This document shows, piece after piece, positions 1-7,397 of a stretch of DNA of 16,632 nucleotides (positions within the stretch are counted from its first letter, which is position 1; each line of letters opens with the position of its first letter). The notes below the pieces were generated by a model, which saw only the letters and a list, made by a program, of their open reading frames with translations, was not told the origin of the DNA and searched no databases. This DNA is from an uncultured Ruminococcus sp. (GTDB taxonomy: Bacteria > Bacillota > Clostridia > Oscillospirales > Ruminococcaceae). Where the stretch lies: positions 1 to 16,632 of the forward strand of contig USNJ01000021.1 in the NCBI GenBank assembly GCA_900556055.1, given 5' to 3'. Both the position numbers and the translations under genes were made by a program.

Positions 1-1
1 T

Positions 2-1378
2 TCATTCTTTGCTATCGTGATAGTTATGCATAACATCGCAGATCCTATCGAGAGAAGCGTAAAGCGTCTGAAGCTCCTTTCCGAGGGCGATCTTCATACG
101 CCCGTAGAGGTTCTGAACAGACAGGACGAGGTCGGAACGCTCTGCCGTTCGCTCGATGAAACGGTAAACAGCCTGCGTACATATATTGAGGATATTTCGG
201 AAGCACTGAACAATATCGCTCAGGGAGATCTTGCATTTACTGTCGAGCACGAGTTCAAGGGCGATTTTGAGAAGATAAACAAAAGCTTCAATACAATTCT
301 TGCGGATCTCAGCCATACCTTCGGGGAGATCGTTACAGCGTCCGAACAGGTAAATGTAAGCGCAAATCAGGTCGCATCTGCGGCACAGAGCCTGAGTGCG
401 GGTTCATCGAGTCAGTCGGATGCTATTACCGAACTGTCACTTCAGGTTGAGGATATCAACACGAAGGTCGGCAGAAATGCGGAAGCGGCTGCCGTTACAG
501 ATCAGCTTGTTGACAGAATATCCGAAAAGATCGGCGCATGCAACAGCGATATGAAGAAGATGCTCGAGTCTATGGACGATATAAGCCGTTCGTCCGCTGA
601 GATCTCAAAGATAATCAAGGTCATCGACGATATTGCATTCCAGACAAATATCCTTGCACTTAATGCGGCTGTTGAAGCGGCTCATGCAGGAAGTGCGGGA
701 CGCGGATTTGCAGTCGTTGCCGATGAGGTAAGAGGTCTTGCGGCAATGAGCGCCGAGGCTGCCGCACGCACGACTTCGCTTATCGAAGGCTCGCTTGAAA
801 AGGTCGCAAACGGCACAAAGATCGCACAGTCTACCGCTGCGGCTCTGAATGACATAGTTGAGGATTCCGAAAAGATGAGCGGCGACATTAAGTCGATAGC
901 AGCGGCATCTCAGCAGCAGTCCGAGGCTGTAATGAAGATAAACAACGGCGTTTCCGTTATCACGGGCGTTATTTCCTCCAACTCCGCAACTGCCGAACAG
1001 AGTGCGGCTGCGGCTCAGGAGATGTCGGGTCAGTCCGAAGTTCTCAAGCACATGGTCAGCAAGTTCCGTATCGGCGACTATAAGCCGGGTGAGGATATTG
1101 TTTCGGATGATGAAGGATATCAGCCGTATGATGCGGATGATACTGCGGATGCACAGCCTGAGCAGCCTGCCGAAGAAACGCAGGATACCGTTCCCGCTGA
1201 TGTATCGCCGTCCGAACCGGCTGAGCCTGAGGCTGCGGAGAATGTACCGTCCGAAGTGCCGGAAGAGCCTGCCGAAGATGATGACAGCCCCGATGATGAT
1301 TTTGAAGCGGTTGAGTTCGACCCGGACAATCTGCCCGATTCTATCGACCTCGATGATGAAACTGACGATAAATACTGA
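2..1378 (+). CDS. Methyl-accepting chemotaxis protein, 5'-truncated by the window edge
   Basis: The reading frame is open from base 2, so the N-terminal sensor and first membrane segment lie outside the window; the GTG at 17 is internal. The first residues ([10 protein letters not shown]) look like the end of a membrane helix. A HAMP domain follows (about residues 12-65, [12 protein letters not shown] and DEVGTL), then a second HAMP-like stretch (NNIAQGDL). The cytoplasmic signalling domain has the conserved hairpin tip ([20 protein letters not shown], then [12 protein letters not shown]) that binds CheA and CheW. It should signal chemical stimuli to the CheA kinase at the membrane. About 95 residues after the helical bundle form an acidic, Pro/Glu/Asp-rich tail ending DDKY; I see no CheR-tethering pentapeptide. 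Family assignment is certain, the ligand unknown. A terminator follows at once. Confidence 0.95.
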   Translation, partial: SFFAIVIVMHNIADPIERSVKRLKLLSEGDLHTPVEVLNRQDEVGTLCRSLDETVNSLRTYIEDISEALNNIAQGDLAFTVEHEFKGDFEKINKSFNTILADLSHTFGEIVTASEQVNVSANQVASAAQSLSAGSSSQSDAITELSLQVEDINTKVGRNAEAAAVTDQLVDRISEKIGACNSDMKKMLESMDDISRSSAEISKIIKVIDDIAFQTNILALNAAVEAAHAGSAGRGFAVVADEVRGLAAMSAEAAARTTSLIEGSLEKVANGTKIAQSTAAALNDIVEDSEKMSGDIKSIAAASQQQSEAVMKINNGVSVITGVISSNSATAEQSAAAAQEMSGQSEVLKHMVSKFRIGDYKPGEDIVSDDEGYQPYDADDTADAQPEQPAEETQDTVPADVSPSEPAEPEAAENVPSEVPEEPAEDDDSPDDDFEAVEFDPDNLPDSIDLDDETDDKY

Positions 1379-1384
1379 TATTTC

Positions 1385-1422
1385 CATCCGCTCCGTATGT
1401 TGGATACGGGGCGGATGTTTTT
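1385..1422 (+). terminator. Rho-independent terminator after the chemotaxis receptor gene
   Basis: A 14-bp stem (1385-1398 with 1404-1417, one G-U pair) with a 5-nt loop is followed by five T residues. It lies 7 bases after the stop codon. Confidence 0.85.
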
Positions 1423-1432
1423 GCATAAAAAT

Positions 1433-1461
1433 TTGCTGCGTTTATCTCATAATCATATAAA
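1433..1461 (+). promoter_or_regulatory. Candidate sigma-A promoter for the GNAT-SDR unit
   Basis: TTGCTG (1433-1438) and TATAAA (1456-1461) are 17 bases apart, about 66 bases before the likely GNAT start. The -10 matches consensus at five of six positions and the -35 is weak. It lies directly after the upstream terminator, where a promoter is expected. Confidence 0.4.
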
Positions 1462-1527
1462 AATGCGGTAATGTTCATATTTTTTTGCTATCATAAATTG
1501 AAATATATATATTGGAGAATGAAAAAC

Positions 1528-2013
1528 ATGATCATCAGAAAGGCTTCCGCAAGCCCTGAGGATATTGATATCCTGATACAGTTCAGAGTTGACTATTTTT
1601 CGCATGATATGAACCTGAATAAGCTCTCAAAGCATGATGAAGATGCAATGAGAGCGCAGATGCCCGATTATTTCAGACGGCATCTCGGAAACGATCTGAC
1701 AGCATTTATCGCCGAGATAGACGGAGTCCCTGTCGGAACGGCATTCATGCTGGTTATAGAAAAACCCGCAAATCCCGTATTTCTGAACGGAAAAACGGGA
1801 ATGATGCTTAATGTGTACACCTCTGCGGAATACCGCCTGAGAGGCATAGCTACAAAGGTCATGGAAGCTGTCCTTGAGGAGGCAAAGCGTCAGGAGCTTG
1901 TGTATATCGAGCTGCTTGCAACGCCCGCAGGAAGAAAAGTTTACGAAAAAATGGGATTTTTTGAAAATATCCCCGAAAACGGCAAAACTAATATGAAAAT
2001 CTACATTAAATAA
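1528..2013 (+). CDS. GNAT family N-acetyltransferase
   Basis: The predicted 161-residue protein has the GNAT fold signature: an acceptor-side strand (TAFIAEIDGVPVGTAFML, about residues 58-75), a beta4 strand (MMLNVYTSAEYR) and the acetyl-CoA pyrophosphate loop R103-L-R-G-I-A108, followed by the helix TKVMEAVLEEAK and a C-terminal YEKMGFF motif. It should move an acetyl group from acetyl-CoA to an unknown amine. I chose ATG 1528 because GGAGA (1514-1518) lies 9 bases upstream. ATG 1519 in the same frame is only 1 base from the GGAG, and the longer frame from 1471 has a non-conserved hydrophobic N-terminus. The downstream SDR gene starts 11 bases after the stop, so the two are probably co-transcribed. 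Substrate unknown. Confidence 0.88.
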   Translation: MIIRKASASPEDIDILIQFRVDYFSHDMNLNKLSKHDEDAMRAQMPDYFRRHLGNDLTAFIAEIDGVPVGTAFMLVIEKPANPVFLNGKTGMMLNVYTSAEYRLRGIATKVMEAVLEEAKRQELVYIELLATPAGRKVYEKMGFFENIPENGKTNMKIYIK

Positions 2014-2024
2014 GGAGAATTCTT

Positions 2025-2792
2025 ATGGTTGCACTTGTTACCGGCGCAAGCTCAGGCATCGGAAGAGATATCGCAAGATCTCTCGTAAAGAGGGGAATAA
2101 AGGTCATCATCACGGGACGGAACAAGGAAAAGCTCACCGCCCTCAGAGATGAGCTTGGCAGAAATATGACCGCAGCGATCGTCTGCGATCTCAGCAAGGA
2201 AAAGACCTGCTTTGCCCTCTATGAAAAGCTCAGGGACAAGAATATAGATATCCTCGTAAACTGCGCAGGCTTCGGTAAATTCGGCGCATTTCTCGATGTT
2301 CCGCTGGAGCAGGAGCTTGATGAGATCAACGTGAATATCAAGGCTGTCCATATCCTCACAAAGCTCTTCCTCAGGGATTTTGCAAAGAGGGACAGCGGAT
2401 ATATCCTGAATGTCGCATCAAGTGCGGGATTTATGCCAGGACCTCTCTTCTCGACATATTACGCAAGCAAAAGCTATGTTGTAAGGCTCACACACGCTAT
2501 ATATGAGGAACTCAGAAGAATGGGCTCCGATGTGTATGTCGGCGTGCTTTGCCCCGGACCTGTTGACACGGAATTCAACAAGGTCGCAGGCGTGGACTTT
2601 GCTATCAGCGGAATGAGCAGCGAATATGTCGCTGAATATGCAGTAAGAAAGATGTTCGAGAGAAAGCTGACGATAATCCCGGGCAGGCTCATGCAGTTCT
2701 GCATTCCCGCAGTAAGATTTGTTCCCGAAAAGCAGCTGCTCAGAATAGTTTATCACGTTCAGCACAGCAGGCTTGACAAAAGTACGGATTGA
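2025..2792 (+). CDS. SDR family NAD(P)-dependent oxidoreductase
   Basis: A classical short-chain dehydrogenase of 255 residues, the usual size. The Rossmann dinucleotide motif TGASSGIG is at residues 6-13, NCAG at 79-82 (NNAG variant with Cys), a catalytic Ser in the NVASSAG strand near 130-133, and the YxxxK pair at Y145 and K149, followed by a CPGPVDTEF motif. An Arg in TGRN (about residue 32) after beta2 fits a preference for NADP(H). The family oxidises or reduces hydroxyl and keto groups in the cytoplasm; the substrate cannot be read from sequence. Its ribosome binding site AAGGAG overlaps the GNAT stop codon with 7 bases to the ATG, which supports translational linkage of the two genes. 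Confidence 0.92.
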   Translation: MVALVTGASSGIGRDIARSLVKRGIKVIITGRNKEKLTALRDELGRNMTAAIVCDLSKEKTCFALYEKLRDKNIDILVNCAGFGKFGAFLDVPLEQELDEINVNIKAVHILTKLFLRDFAKRDSGYILNVASSAGFMPGPLFSTYYASKSYVVRLTHAIYEELRRMGSDVYVGVLCPGPVDTEFNKVAGVDFAISGMSSEYVAEYAVRKMFERKLTIIPGRLMQFCIPAVRFVPEKQLLRIVYHVQHSRLDKSTD

Positions 2793-2870
2793 AACTGTCC
2801 GCCGCTGAGATACAAGCGTATTTCACAAACGGACGGGTGAAAATCGGCAAAATGTTGTTTCATATATCAA

Positions 2871-2899
2871 TTGATTATTTTTCAACGATGTAATATAAT
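2871..2899 (+). promoter_or_regulatory. Sigma-A promoter for aspartate kinase
   Basis: TTGATT (2871-2876), a 17-base spacer and a perfect TATAAT (2894-2899). The predicted transcription start (about 2906) falls inside the first arm of the hairpin at 2903-2934. Confidence 0.75.
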
Positions 2900-2902
2900 A
2901 AT

Positions 2903-2936
2903 AAAAGTGCCGCAAATGTGCTGTCGGCACTTTTTT
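2903..2936 (+). terminator. Hairpin with T-run: SDR terminator and/or 5' leader hairpin of lysC
   Basis: A 10-bp stem (2903-2912 with 2925-2934) around a 12-nt loop ends in a T-run (2931-2936). It can terminate transcripts arriving from the SDR gene. Because the lysC promoter lies immediately upstream, RNA started there would begin within or at the edge of this stem, so the hairpin may also form the 5' end of the lysC mRNA. No lysine riboswitch is visible; the leader is only about 70 nt. Confidence 0.75.
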
Positions 2937-2974
2937 ATGTAAATAATTTTTGATATATAGGAGAGTATTGAATC

Positions 2975-4303
2975 ATGAGACAGGTAAAGGTTGTAAAATT
3001 CGGCGGAAGTTCGCTCGCAGATGCCAATCAGTTCAAAAAGGTAGCGGGCATAGTTCACGCCGATCCCGCAAGACGCTTCGTTGTTGCTTCAGCACCGGGC
3101 AAGCGTTTTAAGGAGGACACAAAGATCACCGATATGCTTTACAGCTGCTATGAGCTTGCTGCAAAGGGCGGAGATTTTGAGCCTCAGTTCGCTGCTATCG
3201 AGAGCAGATACAATTCCATCATCAAGGATCTCGGACTGAAAATATCCCTCGACAAGGAATTCGCGCAGATCAAGAACGGCTTCATCGGCCGTGCGGGACG
3301 TGACTATGCTGCATCAAGAGGCGAGTACCTCAACAGCAAGCTCCTCGCTGAGTATCTGGGATTTGAATTCATTGATCCCGCAGGATATATCTTCTTCAAC
3401 GAGAGCGGTGTTTTCGACCTTGACAAAACAACCGAAGTTCTCAGCAAAAAGCTCGCCGAGACCGAATATGCCGTTATCCCCGGATTTTACGGCGCAATGC
3501 CTAATGATACCATCAAGACCTTCTCCAGAGGCGGCTCCGATGTAACGGGATCTATCGTTGCAAGAGCTGCAAATGCTGAGATCTACGAGAACTGGACCGA
3601 CGTTTCGGGCTTCCTTATCTGCGACCCGAGAGTTGTTGAAAATCCCGAGGGTATCACAACTATCACATACAGAGAGCTTCGTGAGCTTTCCTACATGGGC
3701 GCAGGCGTTCTGCATGAAGACGCTATCTTCCCCGTAAGAACAGCAGGCATACCCATCAATATCAAGAACACAAACGCTCCCGAGGACGCAGGAACAATGA
3801 TCGTTGCCGATGCGGGTGATACTCCCTGCAAGTACACTATCACAGGCATCGCAGGAAAGAAGGGCTTCTCCGCTATCAACATCGAAAAGGATATGATGAA
3901 CAGCGAGCTCGGCTTCGGACGCAAGGTGCTTGAAGTTCTCGAGGACAATAAGGTCAATTTCGAGCATATCCCTTCGGGTATTGATACTATGTCCATCATC
4001 GTAAGCACTGCATCTATCGCAGGACGTGAGGATAAGATCATCGAGATGATAAAGGAAGAGGTAAATCCCGATCATATCGAGATCGAGCATGATGTCGCTC
4101 TTATCGCTGTCGTTGGACGCGGAATGAGAAAGACAAGAGGTACATCGGGACGTATCTTCTCAGCTCTCGCACACGCACGTGTCAATGTTAAGATGATCGA
4201 CCAGGGCTCTTCCGAGCTGAACGTTATCATCGGAGTTGCGGAAGAGGATTTCGAAACAGCAACAAAGGCTATCTACGATATGTTCGTACTTACTGTTGAA
4301 TAA
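2975..4303 (+). CDS. lysC: Aspartate kinase
   Basis: Catalyses ATP-dependent phosphorylation of L-aspartate, the first step towards lysine, diaminopimelate, threonine and methionine. The 442-residue protein carries the amino-acid kinase signature KFGGSS (residues 8-13), the RGGSD motif (185-189) in the nucleotide and aspartate site, and two C-terminal ACT domains (about 288-360, with GIDTMSIIV, and 372-440, with the RTxGTSGRIF-like stretch RKTRGTSGRIF and SSELNVIIGV). The ACT pair implies feedback control by an end-product amino acid, most often lysine in single-chain enzymes of this length; which one is inference. ATG 2975 follows AGGAG with about 11 bases of spacing. The gene has its own promoter and terminator and stands alone, not beside dapA or asd. 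Confidence 0.95.
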   Translation: MRQVKVVKFGGSSLADANQFKKVAGIVHADPARRFVVASAPGKRFKEDTKITDMLYSCYELAAKGGDFEPQFAAIESRYNSIIKDLGLKISLDKEFAQIKNGFIGRAGRDYAASRGEYLNSKLLAEYLGFEFIDPAGYIFFNESGVFDLDKTTEVLSKKLAETEYAVIPGFYGAMPNDTIKTFSRGGSDVTGSIVARAANAEIYENWTDVSGFLICDPRVVENPEGITTITYRELRELSYMGAGVLHEDAIFPVRTAGIPINIKNTNAPEDAGTMIVADAGDTPCKYTITGIAGKKGFSAINIEKDMMNSELGFGRKVLEVLEDNKVNFEHIPSGIDTMSIIVSTASIAGREDKIIEMIKEEVNPDHIEIEHDVALIAVVGRGMRKTRGTSGRIFSALAHARVNVKMIDQGSSELNVIIGVAEEDFETATKAIYDMFVLTVE

Positions 4304-4322
4304 AATACAATAGTTTTATTAT

Positions 4323-4356
4323 GCCGTCTGCGGGAAGATCCTGCGGACGGCTTTTT
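4323..4356 (+). terminator. Strong rho-independent terminator after aspartate kinase
   Basis: A 13-bp GC-rich stem (4323-4335 with 4339-4351, two G-U pairs), a 3-nt loop and five T residues, 19 bases after the lysC stop. Confidence 0.92.
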
Positions 4357-4459
4357 CGATTTTGCCGATTTATCGGTGCATTTTGCGGTCGGATATTGTA
4401 GGAAATAACAGGTTTTTGAGCAGAATTCACAAAAAATTAACACACAAATCTGCTTTTTG

Positions 4460-4468
4460 TGGTATAAT
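4460..4468 (+). promoter_or_regulatory. Extended -10 promoter for the PucR-type regulator
   Basis: TGGTATAAT gives a perfect TATAAT (4463-4468) with the TGn extension. There is no good -35 at 17 bases; TTAACA (4437-4442) is 20 bases away. Start of transcription is expected near 4475. Confidence 0.65.
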
Positions 4469-4474
4469 CTTTTT

Positions 4475-4611
4475 AAATGAATTCTTAATATCCGTTTATT
4501 ATCCGAAAAGATTTCTTACAAAGGCTCTCGGATCCTGCCGTTTTCGGGGCTTTGAGCCAGGCAGCCGCTTCGCCTTTTTTGGGGTTGATTTAAGAAAGGA
4601 ATGACCGTTTA
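4475..4611 (+). other. Long structured 5' leader of the regulator gene
   Basis: This is the second part of the 308-base gap between lysC and the regulator gene. The first part holds the lysC terminator and the promoter. The leader has two 5-bp complementarities in interleaved order: 4523-4527 with 4554-4558, and 4535-4539 with 4560-4564. They could form a pseudoknot or alternative structures. A short stem (4559-4562 with 4572-4575) runs into six T residues (4575-4580), a weak terminator-like end. I recognise no known riboswitch class here, and the structures may be chance. Confidence 0.3.
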
Positions 4612-5697
4612 ATGTCTAACAGACTTTTTCAGGGACTTATACATCAGATGAGAGATACCATGGACTGCACCATCGGTGTTGTCGATGATACCGCTACCAT
4701 CATTGCGTGCAGCGAACTGAGCAAGATCGGCACGACAAATGAGTTCGTTTCGCTTGACCTGAGCGATTCTCATGATGTATTTGTCAGAGACGGCTATACA
4801 TATAAGCCGTTCGGCTCGCATATCAAGCCCGATTATGCTGTGTTTGTTGAGGGTGCGGACGAAAATGCCGCTAAATATGCGAATATCCTCGCGATCACAC
4901 TTTCCAGCATCAAACAGTATTACGATGAAAAGTACGACAGAAACAACTTTATCAAGAATGTCGTTCTCGATAATGTCCTGCCGGGCGATATCGTGGTAAA
5001 GGCAAGAGAGCTTCACTTCAATTCAGATATAAGCAGAGTTGTTCTGCTGGTGCGCATCGTGTCTACAAACGATGTTTCCGCTTATGATGTTATCCAGAAT
5101 CTTTTCCCAGATAAGAACAAGGATTTCGTGTTCAATATCACTGAGACTGATATTGTGCTTGTCAAGGAAGTCAAGAACAATGTTGAGTCCAAGGATCTCG
5201 AGAAGCTTGCACGCTCTATCTCCGATACTCTCTGCGGCGAATTCTACACAAGGGTCAATGTCGGAATAGGTACAGTCGTTGTAGGTGTTAAGGATCTTGC
5301 ACGCTCCTTTAAGGAAGCTCAGATCGCACTTGAAGTCGGCAAGGTGTTCGATACTGACAAGACTATCGTTTCCTACGATAACCTTGGTATCGCAAGACTT
5401 ATTTACCACCTTCCCACAACTCTCTGCGAGACATTCCTCCAGGAAGTATTCAAGAAGAATTCGATCGAATCTCTCGACCATGAGACGCTCTTCACTATCC
5501 AGAAGTTCTTTGAGAACAGCCTGAACGTTTCCGAGACATCGAGAAAGCTTTTCGTTCACAGAAACACGCTCGTTTACCGTCTTGAAAAGATAAAGAAGCT
5601 GACGGGACTCGATCTGCGTGAATTCGACCACGCTATCATCTTCAAGATCGCACTGATGGTCAAGAAGTATCTGTCCGCAAATCCGACCAAGTTCTGA
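4612..5697 (+). CDS. PucR/CdaR-type helix-turn-helix transcriptional regulator
   Basis: The 361-residue protein has the C-terminal PucR HTH (HTH_30) domain at about residues 305-355, with the hallmark stretch SETSRKLFVHRNTLVYRLEK followed by an LDLREFDHAIIFKIAL helix. The middle part (about 125-260) resembles the GGDEF-like dimerisation domain of CdaR proteins (VGIGTVVVGVKDLARSFKEA). The N-terminal 110 residues look like a small sensor fold but have no motif I can name. Regulators of this family usually activate metabolic genes in response to a small molecule; the ligand is unknown. ATG 4612 is preceded by AAGGA with 11 bases of spacing. The gene sits just before ftsE but is separated from it by a hairpin, so co-transcription is uncertain. 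Confidence 0.85.
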   Translation: MSNRLFQGLIHQMRDTMDCTIGVVDDTATIIACSELSKIGTTNEFVSLDLSDSHDVFVRDGYTYKPFGSHIKPDYAVFVEGADENAAKYANILAITLSSIKQYYDEKYDRNNFIKNVVLDNVLPGDIVVKARELHFNSDISRVVLLVRIVSTNDVSAYDVIQNLFPDKNKDFVFNITETDIVLVKEVKNNVESKDLEKLARSISDTLCGEFYTRVNVGIGTVVVGVKDLARSFKEAQIALEVGKVFDTDKTIVSYDNLGIARLIYHLPTTLCETFLQEVFKKNSIESLDHETLFTIQKFFENSLNVSETSRKLFVHRNTLVYRLEKIKKLTGLDLREFDHAIIFKIALMVKKYLSANPTKF

Positions 5698-5722
5698 TTT
5701 CGGCATAAGTTAATAAGAATTT

Positions 5723-5753
5723 TAAGGGGCAGAGAGTCGATTTCTGCCCTTTA
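5723..5753 (+). terminator. Hairpin between the regulator gene and ftsE, probable weak terminator
   Basis: A 13-bp stem (5723-5735 with 5741-5753, two G-U pairs) with a 5-nt loop. The T residues are mostly inside the right arm and only a broken T-rich stretch follows, so termination may be partial. No clear promoter for ftsE lies after it. Confidence 0.5.
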
Positions 5754-5780
5754 TTGAATTATCCAAAAGGCGGTGTAACT

Positions 5781-6446
5781 TTGGTTGAACTGAGAAACGT
5801 GTCCGTCACCTATTCAAACGGTGTGGATGCGCTCAATAACGTTAATCTGAAAATAAATGACGGAGAGTTCGTGTTCGTTGTCGGACATTCGGGTGCGGGA
5901 AAATCCACGCTCATCAAGCTTCTCCTTCGTGAAATAAAGGCGAATGAAGGCAAGATCACAGTCAACGGCTTTGACCTCGGCAGGATACGCAGAGGAAAGA
6001 TACCCGCCCTCAGACGCACAATCGGCGTTGTTTTCCAGGATTACAGGCTGATACCTACGCTGAATGTTTATGATAATGTTGCGTTCGTGCTGAGAAGCAT
6101 CGACGCTGCGCCTAAGTATATAAGGCAGAGAGTGCCGTATGTCCTCGGAATACTTGGCCTCGGAAATAAGCTGAAATGCTTTCCCAACGAGCTTTCGGGA
6201 GGCGAGCAGCAGCGTGTTGCGCTGGCAAGAGCACTTGTCAACGATCCCAAGCTCATCATTGCGGACGAGCCTACGGGAAATACCGACCCTATGCTCTCCC
6301 GTGAGATAACAGAGCTTCTCCAGGGCATCAACGCAAGGGGAACTACAGTTATCATGGTAACTCATGAGCATGAGCTGGTAAGGGAATTCGGCGGACGCAC
6401 CGTCACACTGAATGACGGCAGGATCGCTTTTGACGATTATATTTGA
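5781..6446 (+). CDS. ftsE: Cell division ATP-binding protein FtsE
   Basis: ABC ATPase subunit of the FtsEX complex, which in Gram-positives controls peptidoglycan hydrolases from the inner face of the membrane. From the TTG at 5781 the protein has 221 residues, the usual FtsE length, and begins VELRNVSVTYSNGVDAL as FtsE proteins do. Walker A GHSGAGKS is at 35-42, the Q-loop VVFQDYRL at about 83-90, the signature LSGGEQQ at 138-144, Walker B LIIADEPTGN at 158-167 and a switch His in VTHEHE. AAAGGCGG lies 8 bases before TTG 5781; an in-frame TTG at 5754 has no ribosome binding site. FtsX follows after 21 bases. All ATPase motifs are intact. Confidence 0.95.
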   Translation: MVELRNVSVTYSNGVDALNNVNLKINDGEFVFVVGHSGAGKSTLIKLLLREIKANEGKITVNGFDLGRIRRGKIPALRRTIGVVFQDYRLIPTLNVYDNVAFVLRSIDAAPKYIRQRVPYVLGILGLGNKLKCFPNELSGGEQQRVALARALVNDPKLIIADEPTGNTDPMLSREITELLQGINARGTTVIMVTHEHELVREFGGRTVTLNDGRIAFDDYI

Positions 6447-6467
6447 TTTTGGAGGATATACCGTAAA

Positions 6468-7385
6468 ATGAGAATCAGCAGCTTTCGATACCTTGTAAAG
6501 CAGGGTGTCAGAAATATCTGGACAAACAGACTTATGTCCTTCGCTTCATTCTGCGTGCTTCTCGTTTCCATGCTGCTTATCGGATTTGCGACGCTTTTTA
6601 TCGCAAACGTAAACCTTTTTATCGGAAGCGTGGAGGACAGGAACGAGGTCATCATCTTTCTGAATGATGATGTCACGGAGGAGAGGATCGCCGAAATGGG
6701 CGATGAGCTCAAAACAATGGCGAATGTCAGCTCCGTTTCATTCTATTCAAAGGAAGACGCATGGAACGATATGAAGGCTACTATCGACAATGCCGATGAG
6801 CTTTTTTCATACATAGACGGCGAGGGCGACAACAGCCCGCTTATTGATGCATACAGAATAAGGGTGGAAGACATTGGCAAAATGAATCAGACTCTTATGC
6901 AGATCAGCCGTATGGAGGGCATCTACGATATCCGTTCGCCGGGAGATTTCATTGACATTCTCCTCGGACTGAAATCCATGATCGCCGTAATTTCCGTGAT
7001 CGTTCTGACTGCGCTGCTTGTCGTAAGCCTTATCATCATCTACAATACGACGCGTGCAAGCGTTGAGTTCAGAAAAAAAGAGATCACTATCATGAAATAT
7101 GTCGGTGCTACGAATGCGTTCATCAAGATACCGTTCTTTATCGAGGGTATGCTGATGGGCGTGCTTGCAGGCGGCGTTGCAACTCTGCTTACATGGCTCG
7201 GATATAACGAGATCACGAAAATACTTACTCAGGATACTACATTCTGGGAGATATTCAACGTTACATCGTTCATCCCGCTGGACGGTCACAGGCTCATCAT
7301 GATCGCACTCTGCTACATCACGGGCGGCGCAGTCATCGGCGCAATCGGTACTGTCATGAGTACAGGCAAGTACCTCAAGGTATAA
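6468..7385 (+). CDS. ftsX: Permease-like cell division protein FtsX
   Basis: The 305-residue membrane partner of FtsE. Four membrane segments are visible: about 22-47, 166-192, 222-245 and 273-297. The extracellular loop between the first two (about 48-165) is the region that contacts peptidoglycan hydrolases or their regulators in known FtsEX systems. Family features include the amphipathic N-terminus (RYLVKQGVRNIWTNRLMS), the EVIIFLNDD strand, and NTTRASVEFRKKEITIMKYVGAT after TM2. A GGAGG at 6451-6455 serves ATG 6468 with 12 bases of spacing. FtsEX does not move a substrate; it transmits ATP hydrolysis to the extracellular side. The next gene, a coiled-coil M23 peptidase, is the obvious effector candidate. 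Confidence 0.95.
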   Translation: MRISSFRYLVKQGVRNIWTNRLMSFASFCVLLVSMLLIGFATLFIANVNLFIGSVEDRNEVIIFLNDDVTEERIAEMGDELKTMANVSSVSFYSKEDAWNDMKATIDNADELFSYIDGEGDNSPLIDAYRIRVEDIGKMNQTLMQISRMEGIYDIRSPGDFIDILLGLKSMIAVISVIVLTALLVVSLIIIYNTTRASVEFRKKEITIMKYVGATNAFIKIPFFIEGMLMGVLAGGVATLLTWLGYNEITKILTQDTTFWEIFNVTSFIPLDGHRLIMIALCYITGGAVIGAIGTVMSTGKYLKV

Positions 7386-7397
7386 CGGAGGTATCAG

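Noticed and set aside
2797..2834. A 5-bp inverted repeat (GTCCG/CGGAC) after the SDR gene
   Set aside because: The loop is about 28 nt with no T-run; probably chance.
2793..2970. A lysine riboswitch before the aspartate kinase gene
   Set aside because: The transcript leader from the clear promoter is only about 70 nt and holds a single hairpin, far too short for the multi-helix lysine aptamer.
3314..4090. A 258-codon minus-strand frame antisense to aspartate kinase
   Set aside because: Aspartate kinase is full length with both ACT domains; the antisense product is Cys/Asp-rich with no domain.
4601..4612. A three-codon upstream frame (ATG ACC GTT TAA) whose stop overlaps the regulator start codon
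   Set aside because: Its ATG directly abuts the AAGGA, leaving no spacing for initiation, so the ribosome should start at 4612.
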